Shown here one piece after another: positions 42,271 to 51,513 of a stretch of DNA of 64,000 bases (the stretch's first letter is position 1; every line of letters begins with the position of its first letter). Both the position numbers and the translations under genes were made by a program. This DNA is from Streptosporangiales bacterium (GTDB lineage Bacteria > Actinomycetota > Actinomycetes > Streptosporangiales > WHST01). Below the pieces are notes generated by a model. It was not told the origin of the DNA, searched no databases, and saw only the letters and a program-made list of their open reading frames with translations. Where the stretch lies: contig WHTA01000017.1 in the NCBI GenBank assembly GCA_009379825.1, positions 1 through 64,000 on the forward strand, read 5' to 3'.

Positions 42271-43512
42271 CTACGCGGTGCGTTGCGGCGGGCGCGGCGG
42301 CGGTGGTTTCACGAACGCCGCGAAGGCGATGGTGCCGACGGGCAGCAGCGCGAGCACGAGCAGCGCCGGCCGGTAGCCGCCGAGCCAGTCGTGGCCGAGG
42401 GAGAGCAGCAACGGCCCCACGGCACTGCCGGCCACGCCCAGGGTGTGCACGACCCCGCGGATCGCGCCGATGTGGGCGAGGCCGAAGCTGCTCGGGAACG
42501 CCGTCGCCTCGATCAGCCGGAAACTGTTGCCGGCGACGCCCATCAGCATGCCGTAGCCGACGGCGGTCACGCCGGGTGTGACGTAGCCGGCGGCGACGAG
42601 CGCGCCGGCGAGCACCGTGCGGCTGGCGATGATCAGCAGCCGGTCGGAGACGCGGTCGGCGAGGTAGCCGAGCAGCACCGTCGCCGCCAGACCAGCGACG
42701 GTCTGCGGGAGGAAGTTCGCGGCCGCCTCGGTACGCGAGAGACCGCGCTCGCCGAGCAACGCGATCTGGTGGAACGCTGCGGCCGTGCCCAGCGTGCTGA
42801 CCATCGTGACGCCGGACGCGACGACCCAGAACATCGGCGTACGCAGCGCTTCGCTCAGTGTCCAGTCGACCGGCGGCAGCCGGTCGTTGCGCCGCGCCCC
42901 CGTCTCCTCCCGTTGCGCGTCGCGCGGGGGTATCCGGCGCGGCAGGCCGAGCAGCGCGAGCGGGATGACGGTGGCCCAGATCACCAGCCCCTCGGCGAAC
43001 CAGATGGTGCGGAATCCGTGCTCCGCGACCAAACCTTCGAGCAGCACCGGCGTCAGCGAGATGCCTGCCGCTCCGACGGCGGCGGTGATGCCCTGCGCGA
43101 AACCACGGCGCCGATGGACGTACAGCGCCACCGCCGTCGTCGCCGCCAGGTTCAGCGCGCCTTGGCCGAGCATGCGGATGCCGACGAACCCCGCGGTGAG
43201 GCCGACGAGGCCCTGCACCAACGACAACCCCATCAGCACGGCGCCGAAGCCCACCGCGACGACCACCATGATGAGGCGCGCACCGTACCGGTCGATCGCG
43301 CGGCCGAGCAGCGGCATCACACCGGCGCCTACGAGGGTGCCGACCAGGTAGGCCGCCGATACGACCGAACGGCTCAGCTCCAGGCCGTCGATCAACGGGT
43401 CGACGAACGCGGACACGGCGGCGGTCTGGCCGGGCGCGGTCAGGGCGAGGACGAGGGCACTGGTGCCGACGACGCGCGGGACGTACCAACGAGACGACGA
43501 AGGGTCGGGCAC
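42271..43512 (-). CDS. MFS transporter
   Basis: A 413-residue, twelve-helix major facilitator. The cytosolic loop between helices 2 and 3 reads GRAIDRYGARLIM (the GxxxDRxGxR motif A) and a second copy is GYLADRVSDRLLI. A charged central loop spans about 190-215 (PPRDAQREETGARRND). It resembles monocarboxylate or oxalate/formate-type carriers by layout, but substrate cannot be read. It ends 46 bp from the convergent amidohydrolase gene and starts 7 bp after prfC, so it may share prfC transcription. Confidence 0.87.
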   Translation of the reverse strand: MPDPSSSRWYVPRVVGTSALVLALTAPGQTAAVSAFVDPLIDGLELSRSVVSAAYLVGTLVGAGVMPLLGRAIDRYGARLIMVVVAVGFGAVLMGLSLVQGLVGLTAGFVGIRMLGQGALNLAATTAVALYVHRRRGFAQGITAAVGAAGISLTPVLLEGLVAEHGFRTIWFAEGLVIWATVIPLALLGLPRRIPPRDAQREETGARRNDRLPPVDWTLSEALRTPMFWVVASGVTMVSTLGTAAAFHQIALLGERGLSRTEAAANFLPQTVAGLAATVLLGYLADRVSDRLLIIASRTVLAGALVAAGYVTPGVTAVGYGMLMGVAGNSFRLIEATAFPSSFGLAHIGAIRGVVHTLGVAGSAVGPLLLSLGHDWLGGYRPALLVLALLPVGTIAFAAFVKPPPPRPPQRTA

Positions 43513-43519
43513 GTACGCC

Positions 43520-45142
43520 TTACTCGGTGGTGCGGCCGGCGAGCAGCGGCTCGAGCAGGACGTCCGGGTGGTCGCGCTCGATCGAGCGCAGCCGCCAGAT
43601 GTCCGTGAACAGCGCGAGCAGCGCCCCGTCGGTACGTTCGAACACCTCGACGCCGCGCTGTCGGTCGAGCATGGCGGCGTCCTCGGCGCGGGTGCGCCGG
43701 GCCAGCTGGTAGTCGAGCTGGTCCAGGCGGGCGGGCGCGTTGAACTCGTGCTCCAGCCGGTGCGCGACGACCTCGAACTGCATCGGCCCGACCGCCGCGA
43801 GCACCGGTGCCGCGGAACCCCGCAGGTCCGAGCGCAGCACCTGCACGACGTTCTCCTGCTCGAGCTGTTCGATGGCGCGCCTGAACTGCTTCGACTTACC
43901 GGTGTCGCTGACCCGCGTCACCGCGAAGTGCTCGGGCGCGAAGCTCGGGATCCCCGGATAGACGACCGGTTTCCCGTCGTACAGCGTGTCGCCGATCCGC
44001 AGCGCCGACGCGTTCACCAGGCCGACGATGTCACCGGGGTAGGCGACGTCGACGGTGTTGCGCTCACGCCCGAACACCTGCTGCGCGTACTTGGTGGCGA
44101 ACGGCTTGCCGCTGGCGGCGTGCGTCACCACCATGCCGCGCTCGAACACCCCGGAGCAGACCCGCATGAACGCCAGCCGGTCGCGGTGGGCGCGGTCCAT
44201 GCCCGCTTGCACCTTGAACACGAACCCGCTGAACGCTGCGTCGAGCGGCTGCGCGTTGCCGTCGACGTCGGGACGGGGCGCGGGCGACGGCGCGATGTCG
44301 ACGAGGACGTCGAGCAGCTGGCCGACCCCGAAGTTCATTACCGCAGCGCCGAAGAGCACGGGGGTGGTCGTGCCGGCGAGGAACGTCGCCTCGTCGTGGT
44401 CCTGGTCGGTGGCCGACAGCAGCTCGGCCTCCTCGACCGCGCGGGTCCACTCGGCGCCTTCTTCGGCACGCGCGTACACCGGCGAGAGGCGCTCCTCGGG
44501 TGCCCGGGTCGCGCCGCCCGCGGTACGGGTGAACCGCACGAACTGACCGTCCCTGCGGTCGAGCACGCCACGGAAGGCGCCGGACTCGCCCACCGGCCAG
44601 GTCAACGGGGTCGGGCGCAGCCCGATCCGCTGCTCGATCTCGTCCATCAGGTCGAGGGCGTCGCGGCCGGGCCGGTCCCACTTGTTCACGAAGGTGACGA
44701 CCGGGATACCCCGGTACTTGCACACCTCGAACAGCTTCAGCGTCTGCGGTTCCAGGCCCTTGGCGGCGTCGAGCAGCATCACCGCGCAGTCGACGGCTGC
44801 CAGCACCCGGTAGGTGTCCTCGGAGAAGTCCGCGTGGCCCGGGGTGTCGAGCAGGTTGATCACCACGTCGCGGAACGCGAACTGCAGCGCCGCCGACGTG
44901 ATGGAGATGCCGCGCACCTGCTCCATGGCCATCCAGTCGGACACCACGCCGCGCCTGCCGGACTTGCCGTGCACCGCGCCGGCCTCCGCGATCACCTCGG
45001 CGTGCAGTGCGAGCGCCTCGGTGAGGGTCGACTTGCCGGCGTCCGGGTGGCTGATGACCGCGAAGGTACGCCTGCGGCCAGCCTCGCGCGCTGCGGCGTC
45101 GCGTGAGGTGTGCTGGGTGTGGAGCTCGGAGGAGGCCGTCAC
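43520..45142 (-). CDS. prfC: Peptide chain release factor 3
   Basis: About 540 residues, a translational GTPase that recycles RF1/RF2 after termination. G1 SHPDAGKST is near residue 32, the switch segment includes RGISITSA, G3 DTPGHADF, G4 NKWDRPG; later domains include GRERNTVDVAYPGDIVGLVN and the C-terminal RLDQLDYQLARRTRAED. GTG 45142 overlaps the TGA of the restored merR frame (GTGA). An alternative upstream frame is the shadow of merR and is not used. Confidence 0.93.
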   Translation of the reverse strand: MTASSELHTQHTSRDAAAREAGRRRTFAVISHPDAGKSTLTEALALHAEVIAEAGAVHGKSGRRGVVSDWMAMEQVRGISITSAALQFAFRDVVINLLDTPGHADFSEDTYRVLAAVDCAVMLLDAAKGLEPQTLKLFEVCKYRGIPVVTFVNKWDRPGRDALDLMDEIEQRIGLRPTPLTWPVGESGAFRGVLDRRDGQFVRFTRTAGGATRAPEERLSPVYARAEEGAEWTRAVEEAELLSATDQDHDEATFLAGTTTPVLFGAAVMNFGVGQLLDVLVDIAPSPAPRPDVDGNAQPLDAAFSGFVFKVQAGMDRAHRDRLAFMRVCSGVFERGMVVTHAASGKPFATKYAQQVFGRERNTVDVAYPGDIVGLVNASALRIGDTLYDGKPVVYPGIPSFAPEHFAVTRVSDTGKSKQFRRAIEQLEQENVVQVLRSDLRGSAAPVLAAVGPMQFEVVAHRLEHEFNAPARLDQLDYQLARRTRAEDAAMLDRQRGVEVFERTDGALLALFTDIWRLRSIERDHPDVLLEPLLAGRTTE

Positions 45143-45551
45143 GAACGCGACTCCGCGGCTCGCGCCCGCCGGCGCTGCCTGCCCATCTCGCTCCTCAGCT
45201 GCCCGGCGAAGTCCTCCGCGGTCTCCAGCTGCTCCCGCAGGGCGACGCACCGCCGTTCGACGGCGTCGCGGTACATCGCCAGCCGGCGACGAGCTCACGG
45301 CGGCGCTCCTCGGCGACCGGTCGTTCCGCGGCGAGCTCGTCGAGGACCTCGAACAGACCACGTACCTCGTCGAGGGAGAACTCCAGCGGCTTCATCCGCT
45401 TCGCCAGCAGCAGCCGCTCGACGTCACCGTCGGTGTACAGACGGAACCCACCTTGGCTGCGCGCCGACGGCACCACGAGATCGATCTCTTCGTAGTACCT
45501 GATGGTGCGCAAACTGAGCCCGGTGCGTTCGGCGACCTCGCCGATCTGCAT
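45139..45551 (-). pseudogene. MerR-family regulator, frameshifted near its end
   Basis: From ATG 45551 (after a GGGGGG site) the protein is a clear MerR: MQIGEVAERTGLSLRTIRYYEEIDLVVPSA, GGFRLYTDGDVERLLLAKRMK. After ERRRELVAG the frame decays, but the +1 frame continues the coiled-coil dimer helix: LAMYRDAVERRCVALREQLE and on to RAAESRS-TGA at 45139. The junction is at 45281-45287 (GCCGGCTGG). 413 bp is one short of whole codons, and the restored stop overlaps prfC as GTGA, which supports a single-base deletion. The DNA-binding half is intact, so a truncated protein may still act. Confidence 0.78.
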
Positions 45552-45616
45552 GTGCCCCCCGTCAACCACCGCGGTGCGTTCCTCCTCGCCTGCTCACGTC
45601 CAACGCCGAACCGCGC

Positions 45617-45646
45617 CAACTCTACCTTGACGTGAGGGTAGAGTTG
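45617..45646. promoter_or_regulatory. MerR-type operator, perfect 10-bp arms
   Basis: CAACTCTACC and GGTAGAGTTG flank the 10-base centre TTGACGTGAG, 66 bp upstream of the merR start. Length and symmetry fit a MerR dimer site, so autoregulation of merR-prfC is likely. Confidence 0.75.
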
Positions 45647-45658
45647 CGGCCGGCTCGG

Positions 45659-47299
45659 TCAGTGGCCGCGGAACGCTTCCTCCAGCCACCAGGAGCCGTG
45701 GGCGGACGGCACCTTCGCGTCGATCAGCAGCGGTTCGCCGCGCTGGCCGGCCAGCCAGCCGCTTACGGGGGCGAGGTCGGCCGGCTGCCGTACGGTGATC
45801 GCCTGCCAGCCGTAGCCACGGGCGACGGCGGCGATGTCGGTGTCGGGGAACCGTACGGTGGCGAGCTCGTGCCCGTCCGGGCCGAAGTGGTGGACCTCGG
45901 CGCCGTACGCGGCGTCGTTGTACACGACGGCGACCATGGGCAGCCGCAACCTGGCGACCGTCTCCAGTTCCGCTGCGCTCATCAGGGCACCGCCGTCGCC
46001 GAGCGCGGCGACCGGCAGCCGCTGCGGTTGTGCGAGCGCCGCGCCGACGGCGGTGGCGAGACCCAGCCCGATCGACTGGAACGCCTGGGTGAAGCAGAAC
46101 CCGAACTCGTCCGGCACCGACAGGAACATGCTCGGGTAGCCCATGAAGTTGCCCGAGTCGACGGCGACGACGCGGTCCGCCGGCAGCAGGTCGTCGAGCG
46201 CGACGGTGAGCGTGCGCGGGTCGATGTGGTCGCCGGTCGACTCGTCGTCGTACGGCACGTCGCGCCAGCGCCCCTCGGCCGCGATCCGCTGCCGGACGGC
46301 GTCGGTGCGGTAGCCGGTGGGGGCCTCGCCGTCGGCGACTGCCGTGCCGGCCGCCTTCGCCGCCTCAACGACCGAACCGCGCACGCCGAGGTGGATGTCG
46401 CGGTGGGCACCGAGCGCCGACTCGTCCACGTCGACCTGCACGACGGTCGCATCGGGCGCGATGAGCGTGCCGTGCCGCATCGTCCACATGTTGAGCGCAC
46501 ATCCCCAGCCGACGACGAGGTCGGCGTCCTGGATCAGCTCCACCGCCAGCGGTGTGGCGAAGCCACCGGAGACGTCCAGCGACCACGGGCTGCCGTTGAA
46601 GAGTCCCTTGGCCACCGCGCTCGTCGCGAGCAGTGCACCGCTGTGCCCGGCCAGCTCCTCGAGCGCCGCACGACTGCCAGGCAACCGCGCGCCGCGGCCG
46701 GCGACGAACACCGGGCGCTGCGCTCGCCGCAGCGCGGCCACCAGCGCGTCGAGATCCGCGGCGGACGGCTCGACCGCAGGCGGCAGCGGCCGGATCGGCT
46801 CCGACAGCCCACCGCCGGCCTGCTCGGCCTGCACCGGAAGCGGCAGGTTGAGCACCACCGTACGGCGGTCGCGCACGGCGGTGTCGTACGCGGCGGCCGC
46901 CACCTGCACGGCGTCGGCGGCGGACGTCACCCGCATCGGCGTCGCCCCGACCGACGTCGCAAGGGCGGCCTGGTCGACGTAGAAGTTCGACTTCGGCTCG
47001 GTGACGTCGGCGGCGAGGACGACAAGCGGCGTGCGGCTCTTGGCGGCCTCGGCTATGCCGGTCATCGCGTTGGTGAGGCCACAGCCCTGGTGTACGGACA
47101 CCGCCGCGACCCGCCCGCTCATCCGCGCGTACGCGTCCGCCATGGTCGCCGCGCCGCCCTCGTGGCGCGCGGCGACGAACCGCGCGCCCGCGTCGACCAG
47201 GGCGTTGGTCAGGTGGAAGTTGCCCGACCCCACCACGCCGAAGACATGGTCCACGCCCAGGCCCGCGAGGGTGCGGCCGACGGCCGCGGCGACGTGCAT
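45659..47299 (-). CDS. Thiamine-diphosphate-dependent enzyme (acetolactate synthase/decarboxylase-like)
   Basis: A 546-residue three-domain enzyme. The pyrimidine domain has the catalytic Glu in AARHEGGAATMADAYAR near residue 48 and VSVHQGCGLTNAMTG. The central domain is FVAGRGARLPGSRAALEEL. The diphosphate motif LGDGGALMSAAELETVARLRLPMVAVVYND lies near residue 435. Relatives include acetolactate synthase, benzoylformate decarboxylase and oxalyl-CoA decarboxylase. It is 5 bp from the cyclase-family gene in the same operon. Substrate not determinable. Confidence 0.87.
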   Translation of the reverse strand: MHVAAAVGRTLAGLGVDHVFGVVGSGNFHLTNALVDAGARFVAARHEGGAATMADAYARMSGRVAAVSVHQGCGLTNAMTGIAEAAKSRTPLVVLAADVTEPKSNFYVDQAALATSVGATPMRVTSAADAVQVAAAAYDTAVRDRRTVVLNLPLPVQAEQAGGGLSEPIRPLPPAVEPSAADLDALVAALRRAQRPVFVAGRGARLPGSRAALEELAGHSGALLATSAVAKGLFNGSPWSLDVSGGFATPLAVELIQDADLVVGWGCALNMWTMRHGTLIAPDATVVQVDVDESALGAHRDIHLGVRGSVVEAAKAAGTAVADGEAPTGYRTDAVRQRIAAEGRWRDVPYDDESTGDHIDPRTLTVALDDLLPADRVVAVDSGNFMGYPSMFLSVPDEFGFCFTQAFQSIGLGLATAVGAALAQPQRLPVAALGDGGALMSAAELETVARLRLPMVAVVYNDAAYGAEVHHFGPDGHELATVRFPDTDIAAVARGYGWQAITVRQPADLAPVSGWLAGQRGEPLLIDAKVPSAHGSWWLEEAFRGH

Positions 47300-47304
47300 C
47301 GGCG

Positions 47305-48078
47305 TCAGTGTTCGACGAGCGCGAGCACCCGCGCCGGGCTACCCGAGCCGCCGGCGATGCGCAACGGGCTGGCGACGATGACCGCGCCGTTCGGCGGCAG
47401 CTTGGCCAGGTTCTGCAGCTGGGTGAGGCCGTACTTGCCGGCCCCGTGCATCAGGTTGTGGCACGGGAACATCGGCTCGAACCCGCCGGCCGCGCCCGCG
47501 TCGGTGCCGACGGTCTCCGTGCCCAGCCCGATCACCGGGGCCTCCTCGGCCAACCAGCGCGCGCACTCCGCGGACAGGCCGGGGGTGTGCGGACCGCTCT
47601 CGTCGGCGTTGAGGAACTCCTCCTGCGAGCGCGACCTGGCGTCCCAGCCGGTGCGGAACAGCAGCCAGCCACCGGCGGGCAACGGCCCGTGCGCCTGCTC
47701 CCACGCCCTGACGTGGTCGATCTCGAGCAGGAAGTCGGGGTTCGCCGCGACCTCGGCGGAGAAGTCGAGCACCGCGGCGGGCGCGACGAGCTTGCCCGCC
47801 GGCACCGACGCGATGTCCTCACCACCCTTGCCGGAGATCCAGTGGTTCGGCGCGTCGAAGTGCGTGCCGGTGTGCTCACCGGTGCGGAAGTTGTTCCAGT
47901 ACCAGGCGGGGCCGCGGTCGTCGTAGCTGCTGATCTCCTGCAACTCGAACGTGGCGGTCTGGCCGAACTGCGGCGGCAGCTGGAGGATCGGGGTCTCACT
48001 GGTCAGCGGCGCAGTGAGGTCGACGACCTCGATCGACCCGGCTGACATCGCGCTGAGGAAGTCTTGCAGGACCGGCAT
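47305..48078 (-). CDS. Cyclase-family metal hydrolase (kynurenine formamidase-like fold)
   Basis: 257 residues with the family's metal motif HTGTHFDAPNHW near residues 62-73, VVDLTAPLTSETPIL at the start, and LLFRTGWDARS in the middle. The fold covers manganese- or zinc-dependent amidases and dehydratases, including bacterial arylformamidase (KynB) and isatin hydrolase. Because it is 4 kb outside the tryptophan cluster and linked to a thiamine enzyme and an antiporter, I do not call it kynB. ATG 48078 follows GGGAGACCAGC. Confidence 0.85.
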   Translation of the reverse strand: MPVLQDFLSAMSAGSIEVVDLTAPLTSETPILQLPPQFGQTATFELQEISSYDDRGPAWYWNNFRTGEHTGTHFDAPNHWISGKGGEDIASVPAGKLVAPAAVLDFSAEVAANPDFLLEIDHVRAWEQAHGPLPAGGWLLFRTGWDARSRSQEEFLNADESGPHTPGLSAECARWLAEEAPVIGLGTETVGTDAGAAGGFEPMFPCHNLMHGAGKYGLTQLQNLAKLPPNGAVIVASPLRIAGGSGSPARVLALVEH

Positions 48079-48136
48079 GCTGGTCTCCCGCTCTACGGTT
48101 TGACGCTGTCACGGTATGGCGCGGCACCGACTCCCA

Positions 48137-49594
48137 TCAACCGCGCTCTTCCGCTGTGACGGAATCATCGGCCTCGTCGGCGAGGATCTTGCGCTCCTCG
48201 TCGTACGCCTCGTCCGTCATCCGGTCCCTGCCCCAGCCGGTGAGCACCGCAACCCAGAAGACGAGCATCAGCGCCCAGCAGTACACGACGTACGGCACCA
48301 GGTGCACCGGGTCGAAGTTCTGCAGGTTCGCGTCCTTCACGGTGTCGGCGGCGAGTGCGAACGGGATGAGCACCGCGACGCTGTACGGGACGAACCCGAG
48401 GATCGTCGTGGAAGCCGCGTCGAGCAGGTTGCCCCGCCGCCACGGCGCGATCTTGAACGAGTTGCCCAGCCGGCGCACGTACGGCCCGAGCATCACCATC
48501 GTCGGCGTGCCCGCGGTCGTGAGCACGTTGATACCCAGCGCCAGCCCGTACATCGTCACCTCGGCGCTGCGTGGGCCCTTGGCGATCCGCTGTGACTTCT
48601 CCACCAGCCAGTCGATCAGGCCGCCGGCCTGGAACGTGCCGATCATGCCCATCAGGAAGATGGTGAACACGGCGATACCGACGAAGCCCATCATGCCGTC
48701 GACGATCACGCCGCTCGCGGTGAACGTCTCGCCGTCGACGGTCAGCACGTCACCCCAGCCAAGCAGGCCGGTCGCCAGCCCGAGCACCAGGCCGAACGCC
48801 GTACTCACCAACAGTGCCGAGACGAAGTGCCACCGCAGGATCATGAGCACCATCAGCAGTAACGGTGCGAGCAGCATGATCAGGCCGCCCGGGGTGGCCT
48901 CCACACCGCCGCGGCTCTCCCCTGCGGGGCCGAAGAGGCCGACAGCCACGTAGCCGGCGAGCGTCACCACGGCAGCGACCGCGGCGTATTTCAACCGCGA
49001 GCGCACGGCCGTGGGCACGTCGACGCCCTGCGAGTAGGCAGACACGATGGTGGTGTCGGAGACCGGTGCGAGGTTGTCGCCGATGAACGCACCACCGAGG
49101 ATCGCGCCGACGAGGAACAGCGGGTCCGCGCCGATGGAGAAGCCGGCGGGGAACAGGATGGGCGTGACGGCGAGGATGGTGCCGATCGAGGTGCCCGTCG
49201 AGATGGACAGGATCGCCGTGGCGACGAACGCGAGCAGCGGCACCCACGCCGCACTCAGCCCGATGGCCGCGGCGACCCAGACCAGGCCGTCGATCACGCC
49301 GGTCTCGTTCAGCAGCTTGCCGAAGACACCGGCGAGGAACCAGGCGAGCAGGATCACCGCGAGCATCGGCGACGCGATGCCCTGGATGAGCGCGTCGACG
49401 TACGCCTGCCTGCTCTTGGCGAGCAGCAGCCCGACGAACAGCCCGGCGAGGACCATCGGCCAGAACGCCTCGGGTAACGCGAGCCCCTTGAAGCCGAGCA
49501 CCAGGATGCCAGCCAGCATCACGAGGAACGGCACGAACAACATCGGCATCCCGCCCCACAGCTGGAGGCGGGGCGGCGTCACCTGACCGGGCAT
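48137..49594 (-). CDS. NhaC-family Na+/H+ antiporter-like transporter
   Basis: About 485 residues with eleven or twelve helices. NhaC-type segments are TGTSIGTILAVTPILFPAGF, GAILGGAFIGDNLAPVSDTTIVSAYSQGVD near residue 150-180, and TAGTPTMVMLGPYVR. The GDNLSPxSDTT element is diagnostic of NhaC. Some members carry organic acids with sodium rather than protons. Begins at ATG 49594 after GGAAGG; a consensus-like promoter lies 65-95 bp upstream. Head of an operon with the cyclase-family and thiamine enzymes, so it may import their substrate. Confidence 0.87.
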   Translation of the reverse strand: MPGQVTPPRLQLWGGMPMLFVPFLVMLAGILVLGFKGLALPEAFWPMVLAGLFVGLLLAKSRQAYVDALIQGIASPMLAVILLAWFLAGVFGKLLNETGVIDGLVWVAAAIGLSAAWVPLLAFVATAILSISTGTSIGTILAVTPILFPAGFSIGADPLFLVGAILGGAFIGDNLAPVSDTTIVSAYSQGVDVPTAVRSRLKYAAVAAVVTLAGYVAVGLFGPAGESRGGVEATPGGLIMLLAPLLLMVLMILRWHFVSALLVSTAFGLVLGLATGLLGWGDVLTVDGETFTASGVIVDGMMGFVGIAVFTIFLMGMIGTFQAGGLIDWLVEKSQRIAKGPRSAEVTMYGLALGINVLTTAGTPTMVMLGPYVRRLGNSFKIAPWRRGNLLDAASTTILGFVPYSVAVLIPFALAADTVKDANLQNFDPVHLVPYVVYCWALMLVFWVAVLTGWGRDRMTDEAYDEERKILADEADDSVTAEERG

Positions 49595-49658
49595 GACTTC
49601 GCCTTCCACGAGCGGCGAGATTGACCAGAATTTTGATACTGCTAAAAGCGTACGTGGG

Positions 49659-49687
49659 AATGTAAGCGCGATACCGTGCACTGTCAA
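49659..49687 (-). promoter_or_regulatory. Sigma70-type promoter of the antiporter operon
   Basis: On the minus strand TTGACA (49687-49682), a 17-bp spacer and TACATT (49664-49659) form a near-consensus promoter reading into the antiporter gene. Confidence 0.6.
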
Positions 49688-49724
49688 TGACGGACAACGG
49701 ACCGTCGGGCGAGGAGGCTGCAGC

Positions 49725-50261
49725 GTGGTCGAGATGCGGGTGCGAGCGGTACGCACCGAACGCGGCATGACGCTGACCGAGCTCGCCAAGCGCACCGGCC
49801 TGTCCCCCGGCCTGATCAGCCAGGTCGAGCGCGGGCATACCAACCCGAGCCTGGAGACGCTGCGACGCGTCGCGGAAGCACTCGAGGTGCCCATCTTCAG
49901 CCTGTTCGACCAGGAGGCCGTGGACAGCGCCGCGGTCGTCACGCGCGAGCGCCGGATGCTCGTCCGCTCCCCGCATGGCGGCATCACGTACACCCGGGTC
50001 TCGCCGGGCGTCGGCCGGCTCGAGGTGCTCGAGGGCACACTCGAACCCGGTGGTGTCTCGGCACCGGAGCCGTGGAGCCATCCCTCGGAGGAGTGCGTGG
50101 TCGTGCTCCGCGGCGAGCTCGTCGTCGAGGTGGACGGCAAGGAGCATCCGCTGGCGGTCGGCGACAGCTGCTACTTCGACTCGCGCCGCCCACACCGGTA
50201 CTGCAACCGCTCGACGGAGCGCGCGACGTTCCTCGTCACCGTCACGCCGCCGAGCTACTGA
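49725..50261 (+). CDS. XRE-cupin transcriptional regulator
   Basis: 178 residues: an N-terminal XRE helix-turn-helix (RVRAVRTERGMTLTELAKRTGLSPGLISQVERGHTNPSLETLRRVAEAL, about 5-55) and a C-terminal cupin (EPWSHPSEECVVVLRGELVVEVDGKEHPLAVGDSCYFDSRRPHRYCN, about 110-155). Such regulators sense a small ligand in the cupin pocket. GTG 49725 is set 7 bases after GAGGAGG. It lies between the leftward antiporter operon and the rightward aminotransferase gene and likely controls both. Confidence 0.9.
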   Translation: MVEMRVRAVRTERGMTLTELAKRTGLSPGLISQVERGHTNPSLETLRRVAEALEVPIFSLFDQEAVDSAAVVTRERRMLVRSPHGGITYTRVSPGVGRLEVLEGTLEPGGVSAPEPWSHPSEECVVVLRGELVVEVDGKEHPLAVGDSCYFDSRRPHRYCNRSTERATFLVTVTPPSY

Positions 50262-50339
50262 CGGCCGCCGCTTGACCGGCACCGAGGCCGACGGCATGCT
50301 GGAATTTAGTATTTGTGAAACTGCTACGGGGGAGGTCTC

Positions 50340-51500
50340 GTGCCCGGTGCCACGCCTGCCGACGCCGATTCGCCGGCGCGCTTCAGGGACCGGTTCCCTT
50401 CGCTCACCGACACCGTGCACCTGGCCAGCTGCAGCCAGGGCGCCGCGTCGACCGACCTCTCCGCCGCACTGCTCGAGTTCCAGCACACCATGCGGGAGTA
50501 CGGCGCGCCCTGGGATCGCTGGATGGCGGAGGTGGCACGGGCGCGGCAGCTGTTCGCGGAGCTGATCGGCGCGCACCCCGACGAGGTCGCCGTCGTGCCG
50601 TGCGCGTCGGACGGGGCGTTCCAGATCGCCTCGACGTACGGCTGGCAGGAGCGCCCGCGGATCGTCACCACCGACATGGAGTTCCCCTCCATCGCGCACG
50701 TCTGGCTGGCACAGCGGCCGCGCGGCGCGGAGGTCGTCCACCTGCCCGACCGCGACGGCACGCTGCCCGCAGAGGACTTCGCCGCGGCCCTGGGCGACCG
50801 GGTGTCGCTGGTGTCGGTGCCGCTCGCGTCGTACCGCAATGGCGCGCGGCTGCCGGTGGCCGACGTGGTCGGCATGGCGCACGACGCGGGCGCGCGGGTG
50901 TTCGTGGACGCCTACCAGGCCGCCGGTGTGCTGCCGATCGACGTGCGTGAGCTCGACTGCGACTACCTGGTCGCGGGTGCGCTGAAGTACCTGCTGGGCA
51001 TCCCGGGGATCGCGTTCCTCTACGTGCGCGGCGGCCTCACCGACGAGGTGCCGCCGCAACTCACCGGGTGGTTCGCGCAGTCCGACCCGTACGCGTTCGA
51101 CCCGCGCACACTCGACCTCGCACCGACGGCGAGGCGGTTCGAGACCGGCACGCCGTCGATCCCGTCCGCGTATGGCGCGGTCGCCGGCATGCGGTGCCTG
51201 GCCCGCGCCGACCAGGCGGCGGTGTGGCAACACGTCGGCGAGCTGGCGACGGACCTGCACGAGTCGCTCGCCCGCGCCGGCGAGCAGCTGTGGTCGCCGG
51301 CCGAGCCCGCCCTGCGCGGCGCCCAGGTCGCCATCGTCGACGAGCAGCCGACCGAGCTCGCGGCGTACCTCGCCAACCGCCGGATCGCCACCAGCCCGCG
51401 CGGTCACGTGCTGCGGCTGTCGCTGCACTACTACAACGACCACAGCGACGTCGCGAAGGTCTGCGAGGCCATCGCCGACTACCGCAAGCACCGCGCCTGA
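50340..51500 (+). CDS. Class V aminotransferase / cysteine desulfurase-fold PLP enzyme
   Basis: 386 residues of the fold-type I, class V family. The Asp that holds the pyridine nitrogen is in VFVDAYQAAG near residue 200 and the PLP lysine in VAGALKYLLGIPGIAF near 222. TGTPSIPSAYGAV completes the active site (here ETGTPSIPSAYG). Members include desulfurases, lyases and aminotransferases, so the reaction is open. GTG 50340 follows GGGGGAGG. Convergent with the monooxygenase gene, 13 bp apart. Confidence 0.85.
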   Translation: MPGATPADADSPARFRDRFPSLTDTVHLASCSQGAASTDLSAALLEFQHTMREYGAPWDRWMAEVARARQLFAELIGAHPDEVAVVPCASDGAFQIASTYGWQERPRIVTTDMEFPSIAHVWLAQRPRGAEVVHLPDRDGTLPAEDFAAALGDRVSLVSVPLASYRNGARLPVADVVGMAHDAGARVFVDAYQAAGVLPIDVRELDCDYLVAGALKYLLGIPGIAFLYVRGGLTDEVPPQLTGWFAQSDPYAFDPRTLDLAPTARRFETGTPSIPSAYGAVAGMRCLARADQAAVWQHVGELATDLHESLARAGEQLWSPAEPALRGAQVAIVDEQPTELAAYLANRRIATSPRGHVLRLSLHYYNDHSDVAKVCEAIADYRKHRA

Positions 51501-51513
51501 CATCCGGCCCGCG

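Noticed and set aside
47305-48078. Naming the cyclase-family gene kynB
   Set aside because: The metal motif fits arylformamidase, but the gene is in a different operon; the alpha/beta hydrolase next to the dioxygenase is the better formamidase candidate.
48750-51503. A 917-codon open frame on the minus strand
   Set aside because: It runs antisense through the aminotransferase and XRE-cupin genes and off-frame through the antiporter; no recognisable domain.
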